NCBI GenBank assembly: GCA_947178105.1 | Contig: CAMWXD010000001.1 | Span: 1 to 64,000, forward strand | Direction: 5' to 3' | DNA: 64,000 nt | From: an uncultured Eubacterium sp. | GTDB taxonomy: Bacteria; Bacillota; Clostridia; Lachnospirales; Lachnospiraceae | In this document: positions 15,653 through 25,091 of the stretch, piece by piece | Numbering within the stretch: the first letter of the stretch is position 1 | How the letters are laid out: every line of letters starts with the position of its first letter | Notes under the pieces: model-generated | Told to the model about the DNA's origin: nothing | Database searches by the model: none | What the model saw: the letters and a program-made list of their open reading frames with translations, nothing else | Made by a program: the position numbers and the translations under genes

Positions 15653-17488
15653 TCATTCCACGGCATCTATATACAGGTTCGAAAGCAGCTCCTCCCTTGG
15701 CAGGAACGGCGCCATATCCTCAAGGGGAGGGCTTTCCATGCTGCCGTCAAGAAGGCGCTTGGCGGCACTCTTCGGCTCAAAATTCTGCTCTGGTGATACA
15801 AATACCTCACAAAATACCGATCCCTTTTTATCCAGTGCCGCATCTACCATCTGTACCATCTGCGCGTTGCTGTGCGCTTCCATATAAAAATAGCCAAACG
15901 CCTGCGCCACCTTTTTAAACTCTGGAAAAGACAAGCCCCCGCTTTCTGGCCCGATCCCAATCCGCGAATGCCCTGCAAAAAAACTGTTTTGTGTCTGTCG
16001 GATGGAATGGTATCCCCCGTTATGGATCACAAACAGCTTCACTGGGAGCTGCAACGTCTGGATTGTCTGTAGCTCCTGCAAGTTCATCATAATGCTGCCG
16101 TCCCCTTCCAGGCAGACAATTTCCCTCCTGCCTGCCGCAATACACGCGCCAACCGCCGCCGGAAGCCCATATCCCATGCTTGCCGCACCGCTGTTTATCA
16201 AAAACCGCCCATCCTTTTGAATGACATAGTTCTGGCTGCCGACCACACAGGCGCTCCCATTGGAGACAACCGTCAGGCTCCCCTTTAAAAGCCTCTGGCT
16301 CAAATACCTGACAAATGCATAGACATTGGCATAGCGCCCGTCCTCCTGCCAATGCTTTGGCTGCGTCACCGGATATTTCTCTCTCCAGGAAAGGCACTGC
16401 TTCCTCCATCCGTCTTTTTTAAACAAGGGGCAGCTTTCCTTTGAAAGCCGTTCGTTCAACGCCTCAAAAAAAACCTTTGCATCCGCACATACCGGCAGCT
16501 CCACATGCAGCGTCGGCTTTTTCAACTCCTCTGGATCAATATCCACCATAATGACAAACGCGCCTCTTGCCCAGGTATCCCATCGGTACCCTACCTGCCG
16601 GATCGACAAGCGCGCGCCGACAGCAAGCACCAAGTCTGCATTCTGAACCGCGAAATTGCCTGCACGGTCACCCATAATCCCGCCCCTTCCTGTATAAAGC
16701 GGGTGCGCACCCTCAACCACGTCGACCGAGTCCCAGCAAGCCACAATAGGAATGCCAAGTAGCTCCATTGTACGCCGAAACTCCGCATACCCTCCTGAAA
16801 GGCGGATGCCGTTGCCTGCATAAAACACTGGGCGCTCCGCTGCGCGGATACGTGAAACGATTTCATTTAATGCCTGCATAGGCACCTGGTTTGCTTTTGG
16901 CTGCTTTTCCGACTTGCCATACCCCCGCAATTTTTCAGTTTCAACCATACAGCCCTGAAAATCCAGCGGGATATCCACCCATACAGGCCCGCGCCGCCCT
17001 TCCATCGCCCTGGCATACGCCTGCTCCAGCACATAGCGGATATCCAGCGGGTCTTCAAGCATAACCGCATACTTGCACATATACGAGACTGCTTTTGTAA
17101 TGTCATATTCCTGGTCTCCAACTGCACGCGGCACAGCCCCCTCAGCCTGGCTGCTGATGTAGCGCACCGTCGTATCATAGCGCACCTGCCCGGAAACCAC
17201 AAACATCGGGATAGAATCCAGCCAAGCGCCCAATACGCCTGTAATAGCATTGGTGCCGCCTGGCCCGGTCGTCACGCAGACTGCCGCCATCTGGTTATTT
17301 ACCCTCGCATATGCCTCCGCAGCAACCGCGCACGCCTGCTCGTGGTGGCAGAACGTACAGCAAAGCCCCTCTTTATGCCCAAGCGCGTCGTTTAAATGCA
17401 TCGCGCCGCCTCCGACTACCATAAAACAATCCTGAATGTTATGTGATACGAAAAAATCCGCCACATAATCTGCAAGCCTTTGCTTCAT
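15653..17488 (-). CDS. Thiamine-diphosphate enzyme of the acetolactate synthase family (YerE-like role possible)
   Basis: 611 residues with AAAGGTG before the ATG. The catalytic glutamate sits in CHHEQACAV (E50), followed by VTTGPGGTNAITG; the C-terminal third has the ThDP/Mg motif EGDGSIMMN...IHNGGY. Length is normal for the family. It is not accompanied by a regulatory IlvN subunit or branched-chain amino acid genes, but by CDP-sugar genes and an aldolase. Known sugar-modifying relatives such as YerE attach a two-carbon unit from pyruvate to a CDP-keto-dideoxysugar. That makes a branched sugar the favoured inference. Alternative: a decarboxylase unrelated to the sugar. Confidence 0.8.
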   Translation of the reverse strand: MKQRLADYVADFFVSHNIQDCFMVVGGGAMHLNDALGHKEGLCCTFCHHEQACAVAAEAYARVNNQMAAVCVTTGPGGTNAITGVLGAWLDSIPMFVVSGQVRYDTTVRYISSQAEGAVPRAVGDQEYDITKAVSYMCKYAVMLEDPLDIRYVLEQAYARAMEGRRGPVWVDIPLDFQGCMVETEKLRGYGKSEKQPKANQVPMQALNEIVSRIRAAERPVFYAGNGIRLSGGYAEFRRTMELLGIPIVACWDSVDVVEGAHPLYTGRGGIMGDRAGNFAVQNADLVLAVGARLSIRQVGYRWDTWARGAFVIMVDIDPEELKKPTLHVELPVCADAKVFFEALNERLSKESCPLFKKDGWRKQCLSWREKYPVTQPKHWQEDGRYANVYAFVRYLSQRLLKGSLTVVSNGSACVVGSQNYVIQKDGRFLINSGAASMGYGLPAAVGACIAAGRREIVCLEGDGSIMMNLQELQTIQTLQLPVKLFVIHNGGYHSIRQTQNSFFAGHSRIGIGPESGGLSFPEFKKVAQAFGYFYMEAHSNAQMVQMVDAALDKKGSVFCEVFVSPEQNFEPKSAAKRLLDGSMESPPLEDMAPFLPREELLSNLYIDAVE

Positions 17489-17613
17489 CGCTTTTCACCT
17501 TTTCTTTCTGTCCTTTCAAACGGATACCATAAATCTTTTATTATCTTAGTTTTGTATTAACCTTGCCAGCCTTTTCAGTCCCTATTCTACAAATAAGCCC
17601 TTCTGAAAATAAT

Positions 17614-19215
17614 CTAATGCTCCATCCCATACTCATAAAGAGAACTTGTTAAAAATTCCACCCGCATCTTCTGCGTGTTTTCCCGCAGGAAGTTTATTGT
17701 ATACTGGTTGAAGTAATCTGCCATCTTCTTTGAAAAGCCATATTCCATATCCTGGTTAAAATAATTCTCCCTATCCTCACAGTAGCCATCAAACCCTGCA
17801 AGCGTCAATTTTCTTACATCCAACCGGATCATTGCCTTAAGCAGCATAACAAGGGAATGATCAATTACCTGCGCATCCAAATCCAAAAGTGGACTGATAT
17901 TTAATGTATAGTCAAAGGAGCCATTCGCACATGTAATATTGGACATCGCAATCACAGTATGCTTTTCCCGGCTCAACCTGGATGCAAGCTGCACATACCT
18001 CTTAGCGTTGCTTAAAAACAAGTAATCCGGCTCGAAAAAATCTGGAATATAATTAATAGAAATTGCTATCGGATTTTTATCCACTATATATTGTTTTATT
18101 TTTTCCTGCTCCACCCACATGGACATACCCGGACCAACAATCAGGATACTTCTGTTCCTGAATATTTTCCGCAGCCGCTTAATATCTGCTTCGTCGTTTG
18201 CTTCTTTTGCCTGGTACTCAATATACATTTGTTCCAGGTACTCCTTGTCATACAAAAGCTTTTTCTCACCTTCCAGCCTGCCTAGCAACTCATTCACTGA
18301 TCGTACTGATAGCGTACGCTTATTCATCAGATCTGTCACATAGGACGGATGGCAGTCATTGGACGCAGCAAGATAATAGAACAGGCTGTAGCCCCATGCC
18401 GTTGCCTTATAAAACTGTGAAATGTTCACATCTATTGCTTCCAGAACCTGGCTGACCTGGTACCGCCTCTCCCTTGCTTGGTTTAAATACATCATAACCA
18501 GCTCTGTAGGCGCATTACCAGCACCTTTCCCCATCCCATAGATACTGCTGTCTACAACAATTCTGCGTCTTGTTTTATTTGATACCATAGCAATGCAGTT
18601 TGCATACCCCATCTGAAAGTTATTATGTCCGTGGTAACCAAGCCCGATTTCCGAGTCAAGACCGTCATTCAGCAGGCAGAAGTAATGCATTAAATTATCC
18701 TGGTGCATCAAACCATAGGTATCTACCACAGAAACCACATACGGCTTAACCTCGTTTGCATACCTGATCAAATCTTCCATTTCGCTGTCGCTGTAACTCG
18801 TAACACTTACAAGCTGTACAAATACTTTATACCCAAGCTTTTTTAATTTGGCACAAAACAAAAGCGCCTCTTTACGCAGGTGCTTCTTAAAAATCACGCG
18901 TATGCCATCCAAAAAACAATTTCTGCAAGGCTTAATGTTTACAAGGCTGCACGTACCGTAGTCAATCATTCCGACAATCATAGACTGTTTCCTGTCCAGC
19001 CCTCCATAAATCTTTTCAACACAGTCCGTATCTGGCATAATACTTCTATTGATATCAAACTGCCTGCGTTCATCCAAAAAACCAACTTCAATAATATCTG
19101 CCCCCGCATCTGCTAACCGCTCAAAGATGCTGACCAAGTTGTTGTGCCCAAAGTCCCAGTCATTCACATACCCTCCGTCACGCAATGTACAGTCCAGCAA
19201 TTCTACTTCATTCAT
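17614..19215 (-). CDS. HMGL/4-hydroxy-2-oxovalerate-aldolase-like enzyme with extra C-terminal domain
   Basis: 533 residues from the ATG 7 bases after GAGAGG; a GTG two codons earlier is also open. The N-terminal TIM-barrel (about 1-300) has the LLDCTLRDGGYVNDW metal-site motif and the GYHGHNNFQMG motif of pyruvate-metalloenzyme aldolases. The last about 190 residues (SILIVGPGMSMW..., SKHTV-type Rossmann pattern) form a second domain resembling MptE/DUF115-like folds. It lies between rfbH and the TPP enzyme with short spacing, so it probably acts on a 2-oxo acid used in the same sugar modification. No acylating aldehyde dehydrogenase, the usual partner of true HOA aldolases, is present. Confidence 0.75.
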   Translation of the reverse strand: MNEVELLDCTLRDGGYVNDWDFGHNNLVSIFERLADAGADIIEVGFLDERRQFDINRSIMPDTDCVEKIYGGLDRKQSMIVGMIDYGTCSLVNIKPCRNCFLDGIRVIFKKHLRKEALLFCAKLKKLGYKVFVQLVSVTSYSDSEMEDLIRYANEVKPYVVSVVDTYGLMHQDNLMHYFCLLNDGLDSEIGLGYHGHNNFQMGYANCIAMVSNKTRRRIVVDSSIYGMGKGAGNAPTELVMMYLNQARERRYQVSQVLEAIDVNISQFYKATAWGYSLFYYLAASNDCHPSYVTDLMNKRTLSVRSVNELLGRLEGEKKLLYDKEYLEQMYIEYQAKEANDEADIKRLRKIFRNRSILIVGPGMSMWVEQEKIKQYIVDKNPIAISINYIPDFFEPDYLFLSNAKRYVQLASRLSREKHTVIAMSNITCANGSFDYTLNISPLLDLDAQVIDHSLVMLLKAMIRLDVRKLTLAGFDGYCEDRENYFNQDMEYGFSKKMADYFNQYTINFLRENTQKMRVEFLTSSLYEYGMEH

Positions 19216-19278
19216 AGCCACACCTCTCTCCGCCGTGATCCTGCTGACCCGACTTGACCATTTTTATCTGCACACTGT

Positions 19279-20616
19279 TTACTGGTATACAGCCTCTCTT
19301 ACTACGTCTGCCATATACTCAATATTTTCATCTGTCAGCCCCGGGTACACGCCTATCCAGAAGGAATCCCTCATAATCCTGTCTGTATTTTCCAATCCTC
19401 CTGCTATGCGATATCCCGTGCCGCTCCTGCGCATCTGGTCAAAACAGGGATGCTTTACCAGATTCCCCGCAAACAGCATCCTTGTCTGTACCCCATGGCT
19501 CTCTATGTAAAAAACGACCTTATCCCTGTGAACTCCTTCCCGGCAGGTCATTAAAAACCCAAACCAGCTTGGAGAAGAGTCCCTGCATCCTTCTGGCAGG
19601 ATCAGCCGGTCCCCTGTTTCCAACAGCAGCTTTGAAAAGCGCGCAAAGTTCTGCCTTCTTTGTTTAATAAACCCCGGAAGCTTCTCCAGTTGTGCACATC
19701 CAACCGCTGCCTGCATATCCGTCGCCTTCAGGTTATATCCAAAATGCGAATATACATACTTATGGTCATATCCAAAAGGAAGCTCCCCATACTGTCTGTC
19801 AAAGCGGTGCCCGCACTGGTTATCTTTCCCAGATGCGCATACACAGTCACGCCCCCAGTCGCGGAACGAACGGATGCACTTATGCAGCAGGTCATTGTCC
19901 GTATAAACTGCCCCGCCTTCCCCCATCGTCATATGATGCGGTGGGTAAAAGGATGATGTTCCGATATCCCCGATCGTGCCAGTAAGCTTTTCTTTCCCAT
20001 TCATCATATAAACAGATCCAAGTGCATCACAGTTGTCCTCAATGAGCCACAACCCGTGTGCATCACAGAATTTCCTGACAGATGCCAGGTCAAACGGATT
20101 GCCCAGCGTATGCGCAGCCATAACCACTTTCGTTTTTTCAGATAGTGCGCCTTCCAGCTTTGACACATCCAGATTGTACTGCGGGATTGTGACGTCAATA
20201 AACACCGGAACCACGCCGTACTGGACAGCCGGTGCAACCGTCGTCGGAAACCCTGCCGCAACCGTAATCATCTCATCACCTGGCTTCACTTGGCGTTCTC
20301 CAAGTAACGGAGACGTCAGCGCCATAAATGCAAGCAGGTTTGCAGAAGAGCCAGAGTTAACCAGGGAACAATAGTGTACCCCAAGAAATCCAGCCAGCTT
20401 TTCCTCAAATACAGTGGTATAACGACCTGCCGTTAACCAGAAATCCAGTGCGGCATCCGTCAGGCTGCACATTTCTGCACTGTCATAAATACGAGACGCA
20501 TATGCAATCTTGTCCCCCTTTTTATATTCCTGCCGGTTATGAAACGTATCACAGTACTCTTTCACCTGTTGCAGAATTTTCTGTCTTGCCTCCTGCTCTG
20601 TGTCATGTTCAAACAT
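19279..20616 (-). CDS. rfbH: RfbH / CDP-6-deoxy-4-hexulose 3-dehydrase (E1)
   Basis: 445 residues from the ATG that follows AAGGGAGG; an earlier ATG (20643) overlapping rfbF is open but lacks this site. The PLP-fold shows SFYPPHHMTMGEGG, where histidine replaces the Schiff-base lysine of aminotransferases, the hallmark of the E1 dehydrase. Cys196, Cys258, Cys260 and Cys268 (GRDCVCASGKDNQCG) match the four iron-sulfur ligands known in E1. The enzyme uses PMP and a [2Fe-2S] cluster to remove the C3 hydroxyl of CDP-6-deoxy-4-keto-glucose, giving 3,6-dideoxysugars after reduction by an E3 partner. Neither the E3 reductase nor the 4,6-dehydratase is in the window. Confidence 0.93.
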   Translation of the reverse strand: MFEHDTEQEARQKILQQVKEYCDTFHNRQEYKKGDKIAYASRIYDSAEMCSLTDAALDFWLTAGRYTTVFEEKLAGFLGVHYCSLVNSGSSANLLAFMALTSPLLGERQVKPGDEMITVAAGFPTTVAPAVQYGVVPVFIDVTIPQYNLDVSKLEGALSEKTKVVMAAHTLGNPFDLASVRKFCDAHGLWLIEDNCDALGSVYMMNGKEKLTGTIGDIGTSSFYPPHHMTMGEGGAVYTDNDLLHKCIRSFRDWGRDCVCASGKDNQCGHRFDRQYGELPFGYDHKYVYSHFGYNLKATDMQAAVGCAQLEKLPGFIKQRRQNFARFSKLLLETGDRLILPEGCRDSSPSWFGFLMTCREGVHRDKVVFYIESHGVQTRMLFAGNLVKHPCFDQMRRSGTGYRIAGGLENTDRIMRDSFWIGVYPGLTDENIEYMADVVREAVYQ

Positions 20617-20635
20617 ATACTGCCTCCCTTCTGGC

Positions 20636-21415
20636 TCAGTCATCCCAAGATTTCCACTCTGCTTGTCCGCTGTCCCACAATGTGTTCAGCCGATCCATTT
20701 CCCTCTTGGTATCCATGCACTGCCAATAACCACTGAATAAATATGCCATCAGTTCTCCCTGCCTGGAAAGATTTATAAAAGGCTCCTTTTCCAGCACCGT
20801 CCCGTCATCCTCTAGGAAATCAAATACTGCCGGCTCAAAGACCATATAGCCCGCATTGATTTTTGCACTATCATCCGCACATTTTTCTCGGAAAGACGTA
20901 ACGGCACCGTTCTGTGACAAGTCCAGCACCCCAAACCTCTGTGCAACTCCTGTCACCGTCAGTGTAGCTGTCTTTCCATGTGACCGGTGAAAACGCAGCA
21001 AATCCTCAATATTCACGTTGCTGACCCCATCGCCATAGGTAACCATAAATGTTTCCCCATCCACATACTTTCGGATTCTCTTGATACGTCCGCCTGTCAT
21101 GGTATGCAGTCCTGTATCTACCAGTGTCACCTTCCATGGTTCAGCCACATTATTATGTACTGTCACCCGGTTATGATCACTGAAATCAAACGTCACGTCA
21201 CTGTTATGCAGGTAATAATCCGCAAACCATTCTTTAATCACATGCTGCTTATAACCGCAGCAAATAATAAAATCATAAAACCCATAATGGGAATATTCCT
21301 TCATAATATGCCACAGAATCGGTTTTCCGCCGATTTCAAGCATCGGTTTTGGCTTTAAATGGCTTTCTTCACTGATTCTGGTGCCGAACCCTCCTGCCAA
21401 TATTACTACTTTCAT
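20636..21415 (-). CDS. rfbF: RfbF, glucose-1-phosphate cytidylyltransferase
   Basis: 259 residues, the normal length, with AGGAAGGG before the ATG. Features include VVILAGGFGTRISEES and KPKPMLEIGGKPILWHIM at the N-terminus, GDGVSNVNI for the catalytic aspartate, and GYWQCMDTKRE near the C-terminus, all characteristic of RfbF/AscA/DdhA. It makes CDP-glucose from CTP and glucose-1-phosphate, the first step of the CDP-3,6-dideoxyhexose route. It is immediately followed by rfbH, leaving out the usual rfbG (CDP-glucose 4,6-dehydratase). Confidence 0.95.
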   Translation of the reverse strand: MKVVILAGGFGTRISEESHLKPKPMLEIGGKPILWHIMKEYSHYGFYDFIICCGYKQHVIKEWFADYYLHNSDVTFDFSDHNRVTVHNNVAEPWKVTLVDTGLHTMTGGRIKRIRKYVDGETFMVTYGDGVSNVNIEDLLRFHRSHGKTATLTVTGVAQRFGVLDLSQNGAVTSFREKCADDSAKINAGYMVFEPAVFDFLEDDGTVLEKEPFINLSRQGELMAYLFSGYWQCMDTKREMDRLNTLWDSGQAEWKSWDD

Positions 21416-21427
21416 CTTTTTCCCTTC

Positions 21428-22882
21428 CTAATCCTTTGTCTGACTTTGATCTGATCCGCCTGCTGCTTCATTTCTCGGACGATTTTCATAAGCATCCCAA
21501 TACTGATAAACACTCAGACGGTGCTTTTTCAATACTGTAATCGCATCCATTGTATGTTCCAGCGTATCCAGCAGCGGCGTATTGCCCGCAGCATCCACAG
21601 GCATCAACCTTTCATCTTCTACAAATAAATACTTCTGCATATTTTTATAATACAAATACACATATGGCGCCCGTTTCACTGCTTCATAATTCCCCATACA
21701 GGAACACACGCAAATCAGAAAGACACTTCCTGTACAGACAGCCTTTTTCCAGATCCCCTTTTGCCTGCCAGATACATAGCCGATGATCCAGACCGCACCC
21801 GCATAGGCAATTTTCATATGCACACTGTACCATTCACTGGAAAACCACTCCCACTGCGTCTCCCGCCCCAACAGCACCAGCCAGAACACGCCAAAGCTAT
21901 AGACGATGCACATCAGCGGCAGCCACGTACGTTCGTACATCCTACACCGGGAAAATAACACTACTGTAAATATTAAAAATGCACATGCCAATGCCCCCAA
22001 AAGCATCCAGACTGCCGGTGTATACTTCCCAGATTCATGATATGCCCAGCCCATTACACCATTGGCATACCATGCCAGCAGGCACTTGAGTGTATTTACA
22101 GGATGCACCAATGCATATCCAAGATTTTGCATTACCCCTGCACGTTCCTGTACAGCATCCTGCATAAATCCAAAAATCCGGTATTCCGCCAGATAAACAG
22201 GCACAGATAACGCATACACCGCTGCAATTGCAAGCTTCCTTTTTTGTCCTTTGCTGCCCCTGCGATACGTAATCAGAACCAGCAGCCAGACAAGAGGCAC
22301 TCCTGCAAAAGAATACAAAGTCCCAAATACAAGAATACTCGAAGCAATCAGCAGCAATGTAACGTAGAAATGCTTTCTGCTTCGTGTAGCGCACTCCCGG
22401 AGTTCTCTATCAACAAATAACATGGTTACCAGAAAAGAAAGGATTCCTAACCGCACCTGTGTCTCCATCGCCCCTGACGAACCCTGTACAAACGAAAATA
22501 AAAACAACGCTTCTGCTGCCAGATAAAAAAGACAGCTTTTCATCTGTTTCAGCATCTGGTAAGAAAACACCATGCAAATCGCTCCCGTTATGACAACATT
22601 CAGATCATTCAAATATACATCAAATTTCGTACATCCCTGAAACCAAATCACATTTAACAAATAAAGTACATGATTGGCAAACATACCATGTTCTCCGCTG
22701 TTATAACTGGAAATCAAATCCTTCCATGTCAAGCTGCCCTGAAACCAGGCATCTGCAATCGGCAGTTGGTCAAACCATGACAAATGCGGGACTTCTGTCA
22801 TAACCGCATTGCAGTACCAAATATACGCAGCAGACGCCAGCAGCAGAATACAAAAAACTGCTTTTTTTCTTCTAACTTCCAT
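21428..22882 (-). CDS. Polytopic membrane protein, GT-C-like, unknown
   Basis: 484 residues with AGGGAG before the ATG and 12 bases to rfbF downstream. It has about 11 hydrophobic segments, with the first external loop carrying W-F-D-Q-L-P-I-A-D-A-W-F and N-S-G-E-H-G-M-F. That acidic-aromatic loop after helix 1 resembles GT-C-type lipid-linked glycosyltransferases, but there is no decisive signature. The C-terminal about 60 residues are soluble. Position between a bifunctional glycosyltransferase and rfbF places it in glycan assembly. It could alternatively be a modification or polymerisation protein. Confidence 0.6.
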   Translation of the reverse strand: MEVRRKKAVFCILLLASAAYIWYCNAVMTEVPHLSWFDQLPIADAWFQGSLTWKDLISSYNSGEHGMFANHVLYLLNVIWFQGCTKFDVYLNDLNVVITGAICMVFSYQMLKQMKSCLFYLAAEALFLFSFVQGSSGAMETQVRLGILSFLVTMLFVDRELRECATRSRKHFYVTLLLIASSILVFGTLYSFAGVPLVWLLVLITYRRGSKGQKRKLAIAAVYALSVPVYLAEYRIFGFMQDAVQERAGVMQNLGYALVHPVNTLKCLLAWYANGVMGWAYHESGKYTPAVWMLLGALACAFLIFTVVLFSRCRMYERTWLPLMCIVYSFGVFWLVLLGRETQWEWFSSEWYSVHMKIAYAGAVWIIGYVSGRQKGIWKKAVCTGSVFLICVCSCMGNYEAVKRAPYVYLYYKNMQKYLFVEDERLMPVDAAGNTPLLDTLEHTMDAITVLKKHRLSVYQYWDAYENRPRNEAAGGSDQSQTKD

Positions 22883-22895
22883 ATCTCACTCCCTG

Positions 22896-25091
22896 TCACA
22901 CACTACTGTCAAATACAAAATCCTGCTCTAATATGGCAATCGCAGATTCTGCCGAATAATGTTGTGCGATATACCTGCGCCCTTCCCTGGACATCTGTTC
23001 CAGCTTTTTTTCATTCCGGTACAGACGCAGCAGGTCTACCGCAAATGCCTGCGCAGATCTGCTGACTCTGACAAACTTTTCCGTGCCGTCAATCCCTTCG
23101 ATCCCAATAGCCGTTGTAATAACCGGCACGCCCCACATCATGCTTTCAATAATTTTTCCTTTAATACCTGCCCCGAAGCGCAATGGTACAACAGACAGCT
23201 TTACCTTACGGTACATTTGTTCCAGTTTTTTCTCAGACACAAATCCGTGAATGATCAGCCGCGATCCAGCCAGTGCCTGAATCTCTTTCGGCGGATCTGC
23301 CCCTGCGACATGCAGTACAATATCCGGGTCTTCCTTCCAGACAAGTGGCAGAATCTCTTCACCCAGCCATCTGACCGCATCGGTATTCGGCGGATGGCCA
23401 AAACCCCCAACAAAAAGAATATCTTTTCTTTCCAAGGCGCAAAAATGACATTCCGGAAACTGATCATAAATAAAAATCGGCACCCTGTGAACATTGATAG
23501 CCGGATCTTCTTTTTTGATTTCATCCAGTTCTGCCTGGGATAAATAATAAGACAAGTCTGCTTTTCGCATCAGCTTTCGTTCTGTTTTTTTCCACTCCTT
23601 GGAATCTTTCCAGTCTTTCCTGCTACCGCTTATCCTGTACTCACGCATTTTGCGCAGATAATGTAGGTCATGGCCAAAATAAATAATTTTTGCATCGCTG
23701 CATGTACGGATCATATCGATATATTTACAGGAAATATGCGGCCTGCTCAGCAGCACATAATCCAGATACCTGCCATTTGCACTGATCCAATCCTTCCAGT
23801 GATGGAAATAGTAATCACCATAGCATACTTCTATTCCCATTTGCTGTAAAGTTGTTGTATAAGGTTCGCTTTTATAAAAATTGTCTCCAATGAATTTCAC
23901 ATGGTAACCAACGGAAACAAACAGTTTCAGATAATCCATCATGCACCGGCTTCCAGCATCTTTATCATGTTCAGGTACATAGTGGTCCACAACAAGCAGG
24001 ATTTTTTTGCCTGCCCCGCGTTCTCTTGCCAGAAATACATGTTCTGCGTTATTTTCCTGCTCGTTTATGAGCGTTTCTTTCCACTTTTTATAAAACTTTT
24101 TCTGATTCTCTATTTGAAAAGCTTTCAGCCCCTGTTTCACATCCCTGCCATTGGAAATCCCTTCAAAGTGAACAACAACAGACAATGGCTGGTAAAGCAC
24201 CTGATATCCGCGTCTTCTTACTTCACATGCAAGATCCGTATCTTCATAATAGGCAGGTGCATACCTTTCATCAAATCCGCCAATTTCGTTCCACAAAGAA
24301 GTGCGTATCATCATTGCTGCACCGGAGATATAATCGGTTTCCTTTACATAGTTAAACTCAGGAGCTTCTGGATCCTGTCCATTTCCATAATTCCAGGCCG
24401 AACCATCGTTCCAGATAATCCCGCCCGCCTCCTGCAACCGTCCGTCCGCATATACAAGTTTTGCTCCCACAATTCCGGCTTTTTTATTTTGGTCCAGCAA
24501 TCTGACCAACGGTTGCAGCCAATTTTTCTGCACCTGTGTATCATTATTCAAAAATACCAGATATTCACCGCAGGCTTGTCTTGCCGCATGGTTACAAGTT
24601 TTTAAAAAATGAAGATTCTGTTTATTTACGATGATCCTCACATTTTCCGCGACTTCTTCAAGCCGTGTGGTAGTATCTGTGGAACCATCGTCTGCTACAA
24701 TTACTTCATAGCTGACCGCAGAACCGGTATTTTTTAGAACAGACCACAGACAATAGTACGTATAGCCAAACTGATTGCATACTGGTATGATAATCGATAC
24801 TTTCGGCTGTTCTGTTTTTCTAAAATGCAGTACCTGGTACGCCTCAAACGGCCGATTGTTCAAAACTTTATGGACTTTATACACAGCACTTTGGATACGA
24901 ATTCCTTGTATACTGCTGTCAATCCTACCTGCTACAGATGCTGGGCCTTCTTCTCTCAGAAAACAGAAAAAATGGCGGATTTTACGCGGTGAAAGCAGCC
25001 GGACGGACTGCCCTGGATGCCGCAGCAAATGAAATCCCATTTTAACTGCAAGCCTGCCTGTCTGACGCAGCATATGCACGATCTTTCCCAT
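22896..25091 (-). CDS. Bifunctional glycosyltransferase: GT2 domain followed by GT4 domain
   Basis: 731 residues from the ATG that follows AAGGA; the start lies inside the 3' end of wzt (about 50-base overlap). Two further ATG codons upstream are open. The GT2 domain spans about 95-335, with PKVSIIIPVCNQFGYTYYCL, VADDGSTD, LNNDTQVQKNW and YYEDTDLACEVRRRGY. The GT4/GT1-type domain spans about 365-725, with ILLVVDHYVPEHDKDAG, DILFVGGFGHPPNTDA, and RFGAGIKGKIIESMMWGVP, where the glycine-rich and E-x7-E-like region bind the nucleotide sugar. Each module should add one residue of the repeat unit before Wzt-dependent export. Confidence 0.88.
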   Translation of the reverse strand: MGKIVHMLRQTGRLAVKMGFHLLRHPGQSVRLLSPRKIRHFFCFLREEGPASVAGRIDSSIQGIRIQSAVYKVHKVLNNRPFEAYQVLHFRKTEQPKVSIIIPVCNQFGYTYYCLWSVLKNTGSAVSYEVIVADDGSTDTTTRLEEVAENVRIIVNKQNLHFLKTCNHAARQACGEYLVFLNNDTQVQKNWLQPLVRLLDQNKKAGIVGAKLVYADGRLQEAGGIIWNDGSAWNYGNGQDPEAPEFNYVKETDYISGAAMMIRTSLWNEIGGFDERYAPAYYEDTDLACEVRRRGYQVLYQPLSVVVHFEGISNGRDVKQGLKAFQIENQKKFYKKWKETLINEQENNAEHVFLARERGAGKKILLVVDHYVPEHDKDAGSRCMMDYLKLFVSVGYHVKFIGDNFYKSEPYTTTLQQMGIEVCYGDYYFHHWKDWISANGRYLDYVLLSRPHISCKYIDMIRTCSDAKIIYFGHDLHYLRKMREYRISGSRKDWKDSKEWKKTERKLMRKADLSYYLSQAELDEIKKEDPAINVHRVPIFIYDQFPECHFCALERKDILFVGGFGHPPNTDAVRWLGEEILPLVWKEDPDIVLHVAGADPPKEIQALAGSRLIIHGFVSEKKLEQMYRKVKLSVVPLRFGAGIKGKIIESMMWGVPVITTAIGIEGIDGTEKFVRVSRSAQAFAVDLLRLYRNEKKLEQMSREGRRYIAQHYSAESAIAILEQDFVFDSSV

